Below are positions 61,926 through 64,000 of a DNA stretch of 64,000 nucleotides, piece by piece. Made by a program: the position numbers and the translations under genes. Under the pieces are notes generated by a model. It worked only from the letters and a program-made list of their open reading frames with translations. It had not been told where the DNA came from and made no database searches. This DNA comes from JAWLEV01 sp046538105 (GTDB lineage Bacteria; Chloroflexota; Anaerolineae; UBA1429): contig JBKHJO010000005.1 of NCBI GenBank assembly GCA_046538105.1, positions 1-64,000 of the forward strand, written 5' to 3'. The stretch's first letter is position 1. Each line of letters starts with the position of its first letter.

Positions 61926-63719
61926 ATGGGTAAGGAACCACACGTTTTCAAATTCCTGAGAGACAAGGTCATCATACACTCTAGGGGCAGAATGTGTGAG
62001 ACCCCCGACGAACTTTTGACAAGCGCGCCCTTTAGGGAATTCCTCAGAACCGTCCTGCAGCGCCTGGCAAAAAGGAACTCGCGATTCATGGGAATATTTG
62101 GCCCCCAGCCTGAGCCTCCCCCGAAAATAGACGAGGAGTGCATTACGTTGCTGATCCAAACGCTTCAAAATCTGGCCAAACTGGACCGAGACGTAATTCC
62201 CAATATCCTGCCCGATGCAAGAGTGTTTTTCCGAGATCCAGACCTGTTGAACGACTTTGTGGAATACCTCTATAACGCCTGGCGGGACTATGACCGCTTT
62301 ATCATCATATCCGGTCTTCAGGGAGATCAACTGGACGAAAGGCCCTATAGAACATTTAACGAAACCGTGGAACAGCTCACACACCTGGTGCGAGGGACGT
62401 ATCGTGACATTCAGGAAAACCTCACTCGACAACATCCTCAGGTCTATCGCCAGGCGCGTGCAGGTGCAGATATTGCCACCATCGTCTCGCAGAGTACCCG
62501 TGCCACATCTTGGATAGAGGGAACCCCATATAACAAGTTAAAACAAATACCCATCGTTCGACAGGTGTTACTATACCCCCCGCTGGTGCTCGATCCACCA
62601 ATGAACCGGCGCACGGGCCGGTTCAGGTGCGTCGATGAAAATCCCCTCCTCCTCGTCGATCCCGCAAGTGACGAGTGGATCTGCTATCCCGCCAAGGTGG
62701 GCAGGTTACTGATCCTGGTCTATATCCATGAAAAGTTTCTCGAACTGGGACTTTCTCTGTGCAACCTGTTCAAGGTCGCCGATGACGAGGATCTGGAAAG
62801 ACAGCCGGACGCCATCTACATGTTCGGTGTGCCCGGCGACGCCCTGGATCATTTTGGAACGCTGCCCACGATCTTCTATGACGATTCCGATAACGGGATG
62901 TTGGTCGGCGCTGTCCCCAACGCCGACCGATTCGGCTATTTTGGCTATCTGAAAAAGATGGTGTTGACGCTGCACAATATCAAGATGATGAAAAGGGACA
63001 GATTGCCGTTCCATGGAGCCCTGGTCAAGATCAGACTGAATAATCAGAACCACACTATCCTCCTCATCGGCGACAGTGGCGCCGGCAAGTCAGAAACTTT
63101 GGAGGCGTTCCGTATTCTGAGCGAGAATGAGCTCCAGGATATGATTATCATCGCCGATGATATGGGGGCCATCGATATAACCGACGGCGACGCCTTGGGC
63201 TATGGCACAGAGATCGGTGCCTTTATCCGGCTGGACGATCTGCAACCCGGCTACGAGTTCGGCCAGATGGGGCGAGCCATATTTATGAGTCCCTCCAAGA
63301 CAAATGCCCGCCTGCTCTTGCCCGTAACTACCTATCCCGACGTCGTACAAGGAAATAGAATCGACCTGATCCTCTATGCCAACAACTATGAAAGCGTGGA
63401 CAAGAAACACCCCATTATAGAGCGATTCGAAACTCCTACAAAAGCCCTCAAGGTATTCAAAGAGGGCAAAGTGATGAGCAAGGGCACCACCACAGCAGAA
63501 GGTATCGTACAATCCTATTTTGCTAACGTCTTTGGCCCTCCACAATATAGGGAATTGCATGATCGGATCGCCCGACGCTATTTTGATCACTTTTTTGCCC
63601 ATAGCGTATTTGTAGGACAGATCAGGACGCGCCTGGGAATTCCAGGCTGGGAAACCAAAGGACCGGAAGAGGCAGCAAAGGCCCTGATCAGGTTGATGTT
63701 GACCGGCTACCGCTCCTGA
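61926..63719 (+). CDS. PEP carboxykinase-like/HPr-kinase-like P-loop protein
   Basis: 597 aa. ATG 61926 has AGAGAGGA upstream. A kinase-type P-loop lies near residues 380-390 (LLIGDSGAGKSETLEAF), followed by IIIADDMGAIDI and FMSPSKTNARLLLPVT, the pattern of PEPCK and HPr-kinase relatives. The 370-residue N-terminal part is not recognised (DEWICYPAKVGRLLILVYIH; PLVLDPPMNRRTGRFRCVDE). No full PEPCK active site can be traced. It probably transfers phosphate to or from an unknown substrate. It follows the selenoprotein gene by 217 bp and precedes an FAD oxidoreductase. Confidence 0.75.
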   Translation: MGKEPHVFKFLRDKVIIHSRGRMCETPDELLTSAPFREFLRTVLQRLAKRNSRFMGIFGPQPEPPPKIDEECITLLIQTLQNLAKLDRDVIPNILPDARVFFRDPDLLNDFVEYLYNAWRDYDRFIIISGLQGDQLDERPYRTFNETVEQLTHLVRGTYRDIQENLTRQHPQVYRQARAGADIATIVSQSTRATSWIEGTPYNKLKQIPIVRQVLLYPPLVLDPPMNRRTGRFRCVDENPLLLVDPASDEWICYPAKVGRLLILVYIHEKFLELGLSLCNLFKVADDEDLERQPDAIYMFGVPGDALDHFGTLPTIFYDDSDNGMLVGAVPNADRFGYFGYLKKMVLTLHNIKMMKRDRLPFHGALVKIRLNNQNHTILLIGDSGAGKSETLEAFRILSENELQDMIIIADDMGAIDITDGDALGYGTEIGAFIRLDDLQPGYEFGQMGRAIFMSPSKTNARLLLPVTTYPDVVQGNRIDLILYANNYESVDKKHPIIERFETPTKALKVFKEGKVMSKGTTTAEGIVQSYFANVFGPPQYRELHDRIARRYFDHFFAHSVFVGQIRTRLGIPGWETKGPEEAAKALIRLMLTGYRS

Positions 63720-63755
63720 TCACAACAACCTTCAGACGCACATCTGATGGAGATG

Positions 63756-64000
63756 ATGATTGTGAAAATGTATACTGAACCGGCACAGGAAATACCCATC
63801 AGTCGGGACATTGATGCACTTGTCATCGGCGGCGGCCCCGCAGGATTGGCGGCCGCCATTGCCAGTGCCCGCCACGGCGCCCAGACGGTGCTCGTCGAAC
63901 GCTTTGGCTATCTCGGTGGCACGGCCACAGCCTCCCTCATGGCTTGTATCAACGGGTTCCGCAACCAGGTGGAACCCGATACCATCCAGACGGTGCGCGG
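63756..64000 (+). CDS. FAD-dependent oxidoreductase, N-terminal part (truncated by window)
   Basis: About 80 codons visible. The FAD-binding motif is ALVIGGGPAGLAAAIASARHG, followed by VLVERFGYLGGTATASLM, as in the FAD_oxidored family (PF12831-type). Several in-frame ATG codons (63747, 63753, 63756, 63768) make the start uncertain; 63756 is used. It lies 36 bp after the P-loop gene, so co-transcription is likely. The rest lies beyond the window. Confidence 0.85.
   Translation, partial: MIVKMYTEPAQEIPISRDIDALVIGGGPAGLAAAIASARHGAQTVLVERFGYLGGTATASLMACINGFRNQVEPDTIQTVR

Noticed and set aside
1..64000. CRISPR array, tRNA or rRNA genes
   Set aside because: No regularly spaced direct repeats were found. 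The only tRNA-like T-arm found belongs to tmRNA.

Overview
The window looks like a chromosomal segment of an anaerobic or microaerophilic Chloroflexota bacterium, most like Anaerolineae and relatives. This placement is inferred. It rests on a Tat-type solute-binding lipoprotein with a long Val-Glu-Lys linker, Chloroflexota-style membrane proteins (cyclic-nucleotide-binding plus bPH2; LuxR-HTH plus kelch), many ferredoxin-linked enzymes (POR, NfnAB-like pair, AOR-family tungstoenzyme) and non-formylglycine sulfatase-like proteins. No rRNA or tRNA gene was found. Genes are densely packed, with 4-bp ATGA overlaps, GTG starts and sigma70-type promoters of the form TTGnnn-17-TAnnAT.

Layout. 0-1.7 kb: signalling proteins. 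1.8-12.3 kb: a carbohydrate locus with an ABC sugar importer (binding lipoprotein and two permeases), an SH3b secreted protein, a sulfatase, an amidohydrolase, glucokinase, a glycoside hydrolase and a coupled mobB. 12.5-17.5 kb: a polyprenyl-phosphate sugar-phosphate transferase, the four-gene pyruvate:ferredoxin oxidoreductase operon (gamma-delta-alpha-beta) and apt. 17.6-22.4 kb: a sulfatase, a cNMP/bPH2 membrane protein and a LuxR-kelch membrane protein. 22.4-28.5 kb: OsmC, dihydrolipoamide dehydrogenase, small proteins, an NfnAB-like pair and a ThuA-like protein. 28.5-33.4 kb: a five-gene bacillithiol-type operon (MBL hydrolase, SAM methyltransferase, bshC, bshB, bshA). 33.7-39.1 kb: a second glycan locus (GH4, GH106-like, FAH-fold hydrolase). 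39.3-42.7 kb: an AOR-family enzyme and a glycosyltransferase. 42.9-46.2 kb: ssrA (tmRNA), mtnP, smpB and an S41 protease. 46.3-50.8 kb: a MacB-type ABC exporter with its adaptor. 50.9-55.4 kb: a tyrosine recombinase, a 658-bp gene-poor stretch, a small Cys-containing protein and a HisKA_2 kinase/ANTAR regulator pair with a MITE-like element upstream. 55.4-58.8 kb: a Gfo/Idh dehydrogenase, a TIM-barrel isomerase and a sulfatase-like protein with Thr at the catalytic position. 58.8-64 kb: stress-type small proteins, a selenoprotein, a PEPCK-like P-loop protein and the start of an FAD oxidoreductase.

The most striking item is the gene at 59792-61708. It is a single frame interrupted only by a UGA at 60356-60358, in the context H-U-S-T-C. 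A bulged hairpin with a GGUC loop follows 8 nt later and matches the bacterial SECIS pattern. I read it as a 638-residue selenoprotein with an N-terminal SelW-like (Rdx, CxxC) domain, a UGSC-like selenocysteine domain and a large conserved C-terminal domain. Other items worth follow-up are the bacillithiol operon with an embedded methyltransferase, a 153-bp MITE-like element with a 6-bp target duplication, and two intergenic sites that share the inverted repeat TTCGTATAG/CTATACGAA at almost the same spacing 40 kb apart.
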